This document shows, piece by piece, positions 6,794 to 14,025 of a DNA stretch of 14,628 nucleotides. The number at the start of each line of letters is the position of its first letter. The first letter of the stretch is position 1. This DNA is from Deltaproteobacteria bacterium. Its GTDB lineage: Bacteria; Desulfobacterota; Desulfuromonadia; Desulfuromonadales; Geopsychrobacteraceae. The stretch lies in NCBI GenBank assembly GCA_009993495.1, contig JAACTI010000030.1, positions 1 through 14,628 on the forward strand. The letters run 5' to 3'. The notes beneath the pieces are model-generated. The model was not told the origin of the DNA. It did not search any database and saw only the letters and a list, made by a program, of their open reading frames with translations. The translations under genes and the position numbers were made by a program.

Positions 6794-7692
6794 GTGCAAA
6801 TTGCATGGGTTTTTTGCTTTACGGCATTCGTCGCCGTTGATTCAACCTTCAGCAGTTCCGGGGGATAATCAACCTGCATCAGGCACAGCCCCTGGGCCGG
6901 GGCCGTCAGCCGGGTCTCACGACTGTTTTTTTGCAGCAGCAAACGGCGGATATCGGCGGGCTCACGCTTCCCCATACCAACTTCGACCAGGGTTCCGACC
7001 ATCATACGCACCATGTGACGCAAAAATCCGCTGCCACGCACATCGATATGAATCTGATCACCTTCGCGTGACAAGGTGATGGAATCGATACGCCGTCGGG
7101 TGCGTTTGGCGGTACAACCCGAACCACGAAATGCGGAAAAATCGTGTTCGCCAACGAAAAAATGTGCGGCTTCTTCCATTTGGGAAAAATTCAATGGCTT
7201 GCGAATCTGCCAGCCATAGCGATCCCGCAGGGGTGAACGCACCGCGGCACAATAAAGCCGGTAACGATACCACTTGCCCTGGGCGCTGAAACGCGCGTGA
7301 AAACGATCCGCCACCCGCCGCGCCTCACGAATCGCCACATCACGCGGCAAAAAACGGTTGACGCCATGCACATAGGCATTCAGCGGCAAGAGACAGGAGG
7401 TTTTAAAATGAGCCACCATCGCCTGGGCATGCACCCCGGCATCGGTGCGCCCCGAAGAATGAATCCGCACCGCCGTGCCACAGACCGCCGTCAAGGCCTG
7501 TTCAACCTGCTGTTGAACGCTGCGCCCGTTGGTTTGATACTGCCAACCCGCATAGGCCCCGCCATCAAACTCAATCCACAAGGCGACAACAAATAAAGGA
7601 TCGGATCCCTGGCTGCGGATTCGGGTCAGATCTGCAGCGGGGGCTTCGGCTTCAGCCCTGGCGGCATTGCCGATGGCAGAGGACGATTTCAC
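6790..7692 (-). CDS. truA: tRNA pseudouridine(38-40) synthase
   Basis: TruA isomerises uridines 38-40 in the anticodon arm of tRNAs. The 300-residue protein has the family landmarks: IEFDGGAYAGWQYQ (40-53), RSVQQQVEQAL, and the catalytic motif SSGRTDAGVHAQ with Asp84. Further on are FHARFSAQGKWYRYR and FLRHMVRMMVGTLVEVG. It starts with GTG at 7692, sharing GTGA with the leuB stop, so it is translationally coupled to leuB. About 32 residues, Ala/Ser-rich, precede the conserved fold, longer than the roughly 10 of E. coli TruA. I see no better internal ATG, but a later non-ATG start cannot be excluded. It ends inside the rplM promoter. Confidence 0.95.
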   Translation of the reverse strand: MKSSSAIGNAARAEAEAPAADLTRIRSQGSDPLFVVALWIEFDGGAYAGWQYQTNGRSVQQQVEQALTAVCGTAVRIHSSGRTDAGVHAQAMVAHFKTSCLLPLNAYVHGVNRFLPRDVAIREARRVADRFHARFSAQGKWYRYRLYCAAVRSPLRDRYGWQIRKPLNFSQMEEAAHFFVGEHDFSAFRGSGCTAKRTRRRIDSITLSREGDQIHIDVRGSGFLRHMVRMMVGTLVEVGMGKREPADIRRLLLQKNSRETRLTAPAQGLCLMQVDYPPELLKVESTATNAVKQKTHAICT

Positions 7693-8777
7693 AAACCGGC
7701 GACGATGGCATCGCCCATTTCTCGGGTATTGACCTTTTTCTCTCCAGGTCGGTTCTGGTAAATATCCCCGGTGCGCAAACCAGCTTCGAGGGCTTTTTTG
7801 ACTGCGGCTTCGATGGTCGTCGCCGCATCGACCAGATCACAGGAATAACGCAGCATCATCGCCGCCGATAAAATCTGCGCAATCGGGTTAGCAATGCCCT
7901 GCCCCGCGATGTCCGGGGCACTGCCGCCCGAGGGTTCGTACATTCCAAAGCTGCCCTCCGCCAAAGAGGCACTGGGCAACATTCCCAAACTGCCGGTGAG
8001 CATCGCCGCTTCATCCGAGAGAATATCGCCGAACAGGTTGCCACACAAAATCACGTCAAATTGCTTGGGCCGTCGCACCAGCTGCATGGCCGCATTGTCC
8101 ACATACATATGCGTAAGCGCCACATCCGGGTAGTCTTTGGCCACAGCTTCAACGACTTCACGCCAGAGCACAGAAGTCGACAACACATTGGCCTTGTCGA
8201 TGGACACCACGCGGCGCTGACGCTTGCGGGCGGTTTCGAAAGCAACCCGGGCAATGCGAATAATTTCACTTTCGCGATAAAGCATGGTGTCGAAGCCCTT
8301 GCGTTCCCCATTTTCGACGTCAATACCCTTGGGCTGAGAAAAATAAATGCCGCCTGTCAATTCACGCACCACCAGCAGATCAAAGCCCCCTTCGATGACG
8401 TCTTCCTTGAGGCTCGAAGCCCCAGTCAAGGCGGGAAAGATAATGGCCGGGCGCAGGTTGCAGAACAAGCCGAAAATTTTACGTAAGGGCAGCAGCGCAC
8501 CACGTTCGGGCTGCTCATCCGGGGGCAGGCTTTCCCACTTGGGCCCACCGACACTGCCAAACAGGATCGCATCGGAACTTTTGCAGATATCAATGGTGGT
8601 CTGCGGCAATGCCTTGCCTTCGAGCTCAATCGCCACCCCGCCGACATTGGCCTGAGTGCGCTTGAAATGAACGTCAAACTTTTTCTCGACCGCATCCAGC
8701 ACCTTCAGCGCCTCGGCCATGACTTCCGGGCCGATTCCATCCCCCGGTAGAACTGCAATTTGGAAATTTTTCGCCAT
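7689..8777 (-). CDS. leuB: 3-isopropylmalate dehydrogenase
   Basis: Third step of leucine synthesis: NAD-dependent oxidation and decarboxylation of 3-isopropylmalate to 2-oxoisocaproate. It has 362 residues, the normal length. GDGIGPE (12-18) opens the family fold. VRELTGGIYF (137-146) includes Tyr145. DKANVL (194-199) contains Lys195. DNAAMQL (227-233) and GDILSDEAAML (250-260) carry the metal-binding aspartates, and the NAD-binding EPSGGSAPDIAGQGIANP matches LeuB rather than isocitrate or tartrate dehydrogenase. The ATG at 8777 has an AGAGAG Shine-Dalgarno about 8 nt upstream. It is first in a transcript with truA, driven by a near-consensus promoter about 75 nt upstream. In Geobacter relatives asd usually follows leuB; here truA follows directly with a 4-nt overlap. 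Confidence 0.97.
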   Translation of the reverse strand: MAKNFQIAVLPGDGIGPEVMAEALKVLDAVEKKFDVHFKRTQANVGGVAIELEGKALPQTTIDICKSSDAILFGSVGGPKWESLPPDEQPERGALLPLRKIFGLFCNLRPAIIFPALTGASSLKEDVIEGGFDLLVVRELTGGIYFSQPKGIDVENGERKGFDTMLYRESEIIRIARVAFETARKRQRRVVSIDKANVLSTSVLWREVVEAVAKDYPDVALTHMYVDNAAMQLVRRPKQFDVILCGNLFGDILSDEAAMLTGSLGMLPSASLAEGSFGMYEPSGGSAPDIAGQGIANPIAQILSAAMMLRYSCDLVDAATTIEAAVKKALEAGLRTGDIYQNRPGEKKVNTREMGDAIVAGL

Positions 8778-8852
8778 CTGCTTATCTCTCTTTGCTTGAA
8801 TGGAAATATCAGCTCAACCGCCCTCCTTGAAACGGAAAGCGTCAAGCGCATA

Positions 8853-8881
8853 ACTATAAAAAGCACCCCTGGAATTGTCAA
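8853..8881 (-). promoter_or_regulatory. Near-consensus sigma70 promoter for leuB-truA
   Basis: On the minus strand TTGACA (8881-8876, six of six) and TATAGT (8858-8853, five of six) are separated by exactly 17 nt. The predicted start near 8846 gives a leader of about 70 nt. I saw no T-box, leader peptide or terminator in the leader, so expression looks constitutive unless a repressor binds. Confidence 0.8.
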
Positions 8882-8919
8882 ACCAATTATCCCGTCCCCA
8901 TTCAGCAAATTCGGGCAAG

Positions 8920-8949
8920 TTGTGCCTAAGGGGCATCTTCTGCTAGGAT
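8920..8949 (+). promoter_or_regulatory. Possible promoter for the DsbC-like gene
   Basis: TTGTGC (8920-8925) and TAGGAT (8944-8949) lie 18 nt apart, with a predicted leader of about 27 nt before the TTG start. It is divergent from the leuB promoter. The match is moderate. Confidence 0.45.
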
Positions 8950-8982
8950 ACGCTGATTATGGCAAGGTGATAGGAGGCTCGT

Positions 8983-9810
8983 TTGAAACCACTGCTGATT
9001 TTCGTTTTTTTATGCGCAACCTTGGCGCCGGCCGCTGCTTTTATGCCTGAAGGAGAAGGCTGCGGAGCGGGCAGCTGCATCGAGTGCCACGATTTATCCA
9101 GAGCAGAAGCCAACGAAATTCTCAAACAGATCGACGGCGATGTGCTCAGCGTCAGCAACGCCGAAGTGCCCGGTTTGTGGCGCGTCAACATGAAAATGAA
9201 CGGCAAAACCTGGCCGCTCTATCTCGACTATTCAAAATCTTATCTGATTTCCGGCAATATTATTCAGCTTGACAGCCGTGAAAATCTGACCGAATCCCAT
9301 TATCGTGAACTGAACCCGGTCGATATTGCCGCGATTCCGCTAGACGATGCCCTGCTACTAGGTGACCCGCAGGCCAAAACGCAGGTTGTGGTCTTCACCG
9401 ACCCCCATTGTCCGTATTGCAGCAAACTGCATCAGGAAATGAAAAAAGCCCTGGAAGTCCGCCCTGACATCGCCTGGAAAATCAAACTCCTGCCCCTTAA
9501 AAAAGGCTCGCGTGAAGCGGTTGAAACCATTCTGTGCGAAAAATCCCTCGATCTGCTCGACGCAGCCTTTACTGGACGCCAGCTTCCCCCGGCAAGCTGC
9601 CAGAACAGCGCTATCGACCTGACCCTGAAAATTGCCCAGGAAATGGGCCTACGCAGCACTCCCACCCTGATCATGCCCAATGGTCAGATTCTGCCGGGCT
9701 ACAAAGAACTGGAACATCTGTTGCGCGTGATCGACGAAAACACCCCGGCCACCGTAACAACGAAAAGTGACGAGACCGAGAGCCCGACTCCGCACCAGAC
9801 TGAAAAATGA
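8983..9810 (+). CDS. Exported DsbC-like thiol-disulfide protein with N-terminal CxxCH
   Basis: Periplasmic thioredoxin-fold protein of 275 residues, probably a disulfide isomerase or reductase. A signal peptide covers residues 1-19 (cleavage after AAA). The mature N-terminus has CGAGSCIECHDLS, with Cys27, Cys32, Cys35 and His36. A DsbC-type N-terminal domain (about 40-115) is followed by the thioredoxin domain with active site CPYC (143-146) and the cis-proline loop STPTLI (225-230). Cys185 and Cys206 could form a structural disulfide. The tail (255-275) is Glu/Thr-rich and probably disordered. It starts with TTG, chosen because a perfect AGGAGG lies 5 nt upstream. CIECH matches the c-type haem CxxCH pattern, but a single motif next to another Cys could instead bind a metal or act as a second redox pair. 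It stands alone, divergent from leuB and convergent with the lipid kinase gene. Confidence 0.88.
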   Translation: MKPLLIFVFLCATLAPAAAFMPEGEGCGAGSCIECHDLSRAEANEILKQIDGDVLSVSNAEVPGLWRVNMKMNGKTWPLYLDYSKSYLISGNIIQLDSRENLTESHYRELNPVDIAAIPLDDALLLGDPQAKTQVVVFTDPHCPYCSKLHQEMKKALEVRPDIAWKIKLLPLKKGSREAVETILCEKSLDLLDAAFTGRQLPPASCQNSAIDLTLKIAQEMGLRSTPTLIMPNGQILPGYKELEHLLRVIDENTPATVTTKSDETESPTPHQTEK

Positions 9811-9846
9811 CCGCCCACCGGAGCCAGAACCCGGGCCCAGAGACGT

Positions 9847-10728
9847 CTAGGGCGGAAAAATGAGACTCAACCGCTGCGCATGGCAGCTTATTTTCAGCCA
9901 TTGCTCTGCCGGAGTCTCACCGCTGGCATCACCATCAACCTGCACAGGAACAGAAGCCCCATAAAGGGAAAACTCGCGGGCATCAATCCGGCGCACCGGG
10001 CCGAGGAGATGGCCACGCAGGGCAATGCGCAGCCAGAAGAGCAATAACGCCATTCGTCCTGGCTGATCTACCAGACAGGCCGTCAGCAGGGGTTTTTCTA
10101 AGCCATTCTGCGGTGCCAGCTGAAAACGCCCACCATAATAGCGAATATTGCTGATGACAAGATGCCAGACCGGCACCAATTCACCCGCTTCGGTCTGAAG
10201 CTGGAGGGCCACCGGGCGATTCAGCAACCAGGCCTGGACTCCGGCAACCACATACGCCAGTTTGCCAAACTTACGTTTCAAGGGTGAACTGACCGCCCTC
10301 ACCGCCGCCGCATCGAAGCCAATGCCCGCCATCATGAGGAAATAACGCCCGTTGACTTCGGCCAGGGCAACGCGCCGACTTTCGCCATCAAGGGCCACCC
10401 GACAAGCGGCTGCTATCCCTGGGGGGAGACCCATTTCCAGCGCCATCACGTTGGCAGTTCCAAGGGGCACAAAGGCCAGGGGCAGCCCGGTGCCGGCCAG
10501 GCCGTTGGCGACTTCGTTCAGAGTGCCGTCACCACCGGCGGCTATCACCAGATCAAAATCCACACCTCTGGCGGCACGGGCGGCGTTTTCGGCATCACCA
10601 CGCCGAGCGGTGAGAACCAGCGCGACTCGCGCACCACGCGCCTCCAGAAATGTCACAGCCTGGGCAATCGCCGTACGCGCATCGCCACCGGCAATCGGGT
10701 TGGCTATAAGTTTGACTCTGTGGCGCAT
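9847..10728 (-). CDS. Diacylglycerol/lipid kinase-like protein (DAGK catalytic domain)
   Basis: Member of the DgkB/YegS lipid kinase family, which phosphorylates a membrane lipid such as diacylglycerol using ATP. The ATG at 10728 gives 293 residues, a usual size. KLIANPIAGG near the start and GGDGTLNEVANGL (65-77) form the nucleotide-binding signature. PLGTANVMALEMG follows, and the C-terminal half (GIGFDAAAVRAV, ISNIRYYGGRFQLAP, VQVDGD) fits the family's beta-sandwich domain. The frame is open to a GTG at 10764, which would add 12 residues with only a weak AGG 5 nt upstream; the ATG also lacks a good ribosome binding site, so the start is uncertain. It converges on the DsbC-like gene with a 36-nt gap and its 5' end lies next to the divergent LolA-like promoter. 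The lipid substrate cannot be told from sequence. Confidence 0.87.
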   Translation of the reverse strand: MRHRVKLIANPIAGGDARTAIAQAVTFLEARGARVALVLTARRGDAENAARAARGVDFDLVIAAGGDGTLNEVANGLAGTGLPLAFVPLGTANVMALEMGLPPGIAAACRVALDGESRRVALAEVNGRYFLMMAGIGFDAAAVRAVSSPLKRKFGKLAYVVAGVQAWLLNRPVALQLQTEAGELVPVWHLVISNIRYYGGRFQLAPQNGLEKPLLTACLVDQPGRMALLLFWLRIALRGHLLGPVRRIDAREFSLYGASVPVQVDGDASGETPAEQWLKISCHAQRLSLIFPP

Positions 10729-10757
10729 TGCGCAGAAATCATCCTCGAATAGGGAGT

Positions 10758-10787
10758 CTGGCACAATCGCCTGACGCCCGCTATAAT
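10758..10787 (+). promoter_or_regulatory. Sigma70 promoter for the LolA-like/ABC cluster
   Basis: CTGGCA (10758-10763, four of six) and a perfect TATAAT (10782-10787) are separated by 18 nt. The predicted start near 10794 leaves a leader of about 27 nt with AAGGAG before the GTG. It overlaps the upstream region of the divergent lipid kinase gene. Confidence 0.7.
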
Positions 10788-10820
10788 GCAGTGGTGATTT
10801 TTCTTGGACAAGGAGTTTTC

Positions 10821-11555
10821 GTGAAAAAAATGCTGTTTTTCGGTTTAGGGTTCATCGGCATCACGGCATCAACCGCCCTGGCCCTCGATTTGACCGCTTT
10901 AGTGCGTGAGATTGAAGGACAGTACAATGGCCGCTCTTCCCTCGCAACCATGCAGATGGAAGTCAGCACCGCCCACTGGCAACGCAACCTTCAACTGCAA
11001 GCCTGGTCACAGGGCCGCGATCAATTTCTGGTGCGCATCCTCGAACCGCCCAAGGAAAAAGGCGTCGCCACCTTAAAAATTGACAAACAAGTGTGGAATT
11101 ATCTGCCGCGGGTCGAGCGCACGATTAAAATTCCACCCTCGATGATGGGCGGAGCCTGGATGGGCAGCCACATTACCAATAACGATCTGGTCAAAGCCGC
11201 ACGCATTGAGGAGGATTATCGTTTTTCCCTGCAAAAGGAAGACGAGCAAACCTGGACAATTAACGGCATTCCCAAACCCGATGCCGCCGTGGTATGGGGC
11301 AAAATCGTCTACCAGATCGAAAAAAAACGCCGCATTCCCCTGGTCGTTGACTATTACGACGAACAAGAACGCAAGGTGCGCCGCATCAGCTTTGATCAGG
11401 TGGAGACCATCGGCAACCGCACCCTGCCCCTGCGCATGACCATCGTCCCGCAGGATAAAGCCGACGAACGCACGGTGCTCACCTATCAACAACTCATTTT
11501 CGATCTTGAACTTGACCCGACAGTTTTTTCCCTGGGCCGATTACGGACTCCCTGA
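10821..11555 (+). CDS. Periplasmic LolA-like (outer membrane lipoprotein-sorting-like) protein
   Basis: A 244-residue exported protein of the LolA-like family often annotated as outer membrane lipoprotein-sorting protein. Residues 1-21 are a signal peptide ending in ALA. The mature part shows the family block EPPKEKGVATLKI (75-87), VWNYLPRVERTIKIPPSMM (91-109) and GGAWMGSHITNNDLVK (110-125), then beta-strand-rich sequence to the end. The expected fold is the half-open beta-barrel that binds acyl chains. The GTG at 10821 was chosen because AAGGAG lies 5 nt upstream and it begins the signal peptide; the open frame runs 31 codons further upstream without sense. It is one base from the first permease gene and leads the cluster, so it is probably the periplasmic carrier for the ABC complex encoded downstream. 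The cargo (lipoprotein, lipid or other hydrophobic molecule) is unknown. Confidence 0.88.
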   Translation: MKKMLFFGLGFIGITASTALALDLTALVREIEGQYNGRSSLATMQMEVSTAHWQRNLQLQAWSQGRDQFLVRILEPPKEKGVATLKIDKQVWNYLPRVERTIKIPPSMMGGAWMGSHITNNDLVKAARIEEDYRFSLQKEDEQTWTINGIPKPDAAVVWGKIVYQIEKKRRIPLVVDYYDEQERKVRRISFDQVETIGNRTLPLRMTIVPQDKADERTVLTYQQLIFDLELDPTVFSLGRLRTP

Positions 11556-11556
11556 G

Positions 11557-12780
11557 ATGCTGCTGACCCTGGCCCTGCGCAACCTGTGGCGCAACCGCAG
11601 ACGCTCGCTGCTGACCCTGTCAGCGATGGTCGCCTCTTCGGCCCTGCTGATTCTGGCCCTGGGGGTTTTTTCCGGGATGTTCGCCGACATGCTGGCCTCG
11701 GGAACGGAACAATACCACGGCCACATGGTCATCTCGGCCCGCGGTTACCAGGAAGATCGCGACCTGTTCCGCACCTTCGCCCCAAGTGACATTAACCTGC
11801 AAACCCTCGAAGCCCGGCCAGAAATTCTGGCCGCCGCCCCCCGCCTGCGCAGCTTTGGGCTCATCTCACATCGCACCCAGAGTGAGCCGGCAGAATTACT
11901 CGGGATAGATCCAGGGCGCGAAGCACGCGTCACAACCTTGAGTCAAAAGCTGCAAAAGGGTGAGCCCCTACACGCCGAAGACCAAACCGGTGCCCTCATC
12001 GGCAGCGGGCTGGCACGCAAACTGGGAATCGACATCGGTGGCGAACTGGTGATTCTGACCCAGGCGGCCGATGGTTCCATCGGCAACGATCTCCTCACCG
12101 TCCGCGGCATTTTTGCCAGCGGGGATCGCCATCAAGACAACGCCCTGGTGCTGGTGCAACTCGGCTGGCTCCGCCAGCTGCTGGTGCTGCCGAACGCTCA
12201 GCATGAAATTGCCCTGCGCCTGGGCGAACCACTGCTGGCTGCACCCCTGGCCGACACACTGGCAACCAGCCTGCCGGCAGGATTCGAGGTGCTCGACTGG
12301 GGCGATTTACTGCCGCAGATGCGCGATGCCATCGCCGCCTACGATGTTTCGCGCCTGATTATGGTCGGGGTTCTTTACCTGGCCACCGGACTGGGGATTC
12401 TGAATACCTTTTTCATGTCGGTGCTTGAACGCATTCGTGAATTCGGCCTCTTAATGAGTCTCGGGGTGCGTCCCTGGCAAATTCGCTTGTTGGTGCTGAC
12501 CGAGGCTCTGCTCATGGGGCTCTTTTCCCTTTTGATCGGGGTGAGCAGCGGCCTGCTGCTCACCTGGTACATGGCGCAGGTCGGCGTGGATCTCTCCGAC
12601 TATATATCGCCCATCAGCTACGCGGGCGGCACCATTCTGCCGCGGCTGCACGCGGTATTCATTTTTGATAATTTTTTCATTCCGGCGCTGCTGTTGCTGC
12701 TGATTTCCCTGCTGGCGGCTTTTCTCCCCGCCAACCGGGCGGCAAAACTCCACCCGGCCACCGCGCTGCGTGAGGGTTGA
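11557..12780 (+). CDS. ABC transporter permease, FtsX/MacB/LolC type (first copy)
   Basis: Inner-membrane permease of 407 residues. The N-terminus ALRNLWRNRRRSLLTL leads into TM1 (about 18-40). A periplasmic domain of about 220 residues follows, then TM2 (about 267-288), TM3 (about 312-337) and TM4 (about 372-392). The loop after TM2 has the family hallmark MSVLERIREFGLLMSLG. This is the four-TM type VII ABC fold of MacB, LolC/E and FtsX, which extracts or pushes substrates in the periplasm rather than carrying them across the membrane. The ATG at 11557 sits one base after the LolA-like stop; there is no strong ribosome binding site, suggesting coupling. A TTG at 11506 would overlap the upstream gene by 50 nt. 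It is clearly paralogous to the next gene, so the complex is probably a heterodimer like LolCE. Confidence 0.92.
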   Translation: MLLTLALRNLWRNRRRSLLTLSAMVASSALLILALGVFSGMFADMLASGTEQYHGHMVISARGYQEDRDLFRTFAPSDINLQTLEARPEILAAAPRLRSFGLISHRTQSEPAELLGIDPGREARVTTLSQKLQKGEPLHAEDQTGALIGSGLARKLGIDIGGELVILTQAADGSIGNDLLTVRGIFASGDRHQDNALVLVQLGWLRQLLVLPNAQHEIALRLGEPLLAAPLADTLATSLPAGFEVLDWGDLLPQMRDAIAAYDVSRLIMVGVLYLATGLGILNTFFMSVLERIREFGLLMSLGVRPWQIRLLVLTEALLMGLFSLLIGVSSGLLLTWYMAQVGVDLSDYISPISYAGGTILPRLHAVFIFDNFFIPALLLLLISLLAAFLPANRAAKLHPATALREG

Positions 12781-12782
12781 GC

Positions 12783-14015
12783 ATGGATGACCTGCGGCTG
12801 GCGTGGAAAAATTTATGGCGCAATCGGCGACGCACCCTGATTACTCTGGCGGCAATTGCGGTCTCTATTACCCTGATGCAGGCCGCTCACAACCTGTCTT
12901 TCGGCGTTTACGCCAGCATGATTGACCGTGGCGTGCGCGCCGGCAGCGGTCATCTGAGCATCTATCGTCAGGGGTATTTGCAAGATCGCGACCCCAAGCT
13001 CGGGTTTAACCCTCAAAATCTCGCCGCTGAGATTTCCCGATTGGCCGGGGTCGAAAGTGTGCTGCCGCGCCTTTATCTACCAGGGCTGGCACAGTCGAGC
13101 CGAGACAGTCGTGGAATTTTACTCACCGGCACCGCCCCTGTGGAGGAATATCGCATCAACCCTTTTCTGCGCAAGCTGCCCGCGACACAGATGATTCGCG
13201 AAGGCAACCTGCGTGATGCGCTTGTCGGTCAACGCCTGTTCGAAGAACTCAAGCTTTCTTTCGGCGGTAAATTTGTTGTCACCCTTCAGGGCCAAGAGGG
13301 CGAGCTGGCAAGCGAACTGCTGCGCGTCCGTGGAATTTTCACCAGCGGCATCAAGGATATCGACCGCTCCTTAGTGCTGGTCGACCAACACCGCGCCGCA
13401 ACCATGCGCGGCCGGCCGCAGCAAATTCATGAGCTGGCGATTATACTTAAGCCTCAAGCCGATGAAAGATGGCTACTTGATCAAATCGGCCGCCTGCTCA
13501 AAAACCACCCGCAGCTGATTTTAGTCGGCTGGCAGGAGGCCATGGCGAACCTCGCCGACGCCATTCGTCTTGATTATGCCGCGCAGAAATTCATTTTTCT
13601 GATCATTATTCTCATCGTTACTATTGGCGTGATCAACACCCTGCTGATGTCGGTCATGGAACGCATTCCAGAATTTGGGGTTATTCTGGCCCTGGGGGCA
13701 CCTTCTTGGCGGCTGCAACGTATGCTGCTGACGGAAGCTCTGCTGCTGGGAGTGATCGGTATGCTTCTCGGCAGTTTCGGCGGCAGCCTGGCAACCTGGT
13801 ATTTGCGCATCGAGGGCCTTGATCTGCGCTATTTCGTCAGCAGTTCTCTCGAATTCGGCGGCGTGGTCTTCGACCCGATTATGCGCGCTGATTGGGATCT
13901 GCGCTGGATGCTTAAAATGGCCTTTTACGTCTGTGGCCTGGCACTTTTGGCGGCCTGGTACCCAGCCCGCAAAGCGGGAAAAATCTCCCCGGCCGGCGCC
14001 ATGCGTCACTATTAA
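12783..14015 (+). CDS. ABC transporter permease, FtsX/MacB/LolE type (second copy)
   Basis: A 410-residue paralogue of the preceding permease. It begins RLAWKNLWRNRRRTLITL, with TM1 at about 18-38, a large periplasmic domain, and TM2 (about 270-290), TM3 (about 315-340) and TM4 (about 378-394) at the C-terminus. The hallmark after TM2 is MSVMERIPEFGVILALG. The periplasmic domain shares GYLQDRD, GIFTSG and LVLVDQ-type segments with GYQEDRD, GIFASG and LVLVQL of the first copy, supporting duplication and divergence. The ATG at 12783 follows the upstream stop by 2 nt and has GAGG 7 nt upstream; a TTG at 12777 is less likely. It probably pairs with the first permease and the ATPase encoded next. 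Confidence 0.92.
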   Translation: MDDLRLAWKNLWRNRRRTLITLAAIAVSITLMQAAHNLSFGVYASMIDRGVRAGSGHLSIYRQGYLQDRDPKLGFNPQNLAAEISRLAGVESVLPRLYLPGLAQSSRDSRGILLTGTAPVEEYRINPFLRKLPATQMIREGNLRDALVGQRLFEELKLSFGGKFVVTLQGQEGELASELLRVRGIFTSGIKDIDRSLVLVDQHRAATMRGRPQQIHELAIILKPQADERWLLDQIGRLLKNHPQLILVGWQEAMANLADAIRLDYAAQKFIFLIIILIVTIGVINTLLMSVMERIPEFGVILALGAPSWRLQRMLLTEALLLGVIGMLLGSFGGSLATWYLRIEGLDLRYFVSSSLEFGGVVFDPIMRADWDLRWMLKMAFYVCGLALLAAWYPARKAGKISPAGAMRHY

Positions 14016-14025
14016 AGGAATTCCC

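Noticed and set aside
8778..8846. AAGGAGG followed by TTG-AGC-TGA in the leuB leader
   Set aside because: A two-codon frame is too short to interpret and the AGGAGG-like sequence could be chance; no leucine-codon leader peptide or attenuator hairpin is visible.
9811..9855. CCGCCC/GGGCGG pairing in the convergent gap between the DsbC-like and lipid kinase genes
   Set aside because: The loop is 33 nt, the stem only 6 bp, and no clean T-run follows on either strand, so I do not call a terminator.
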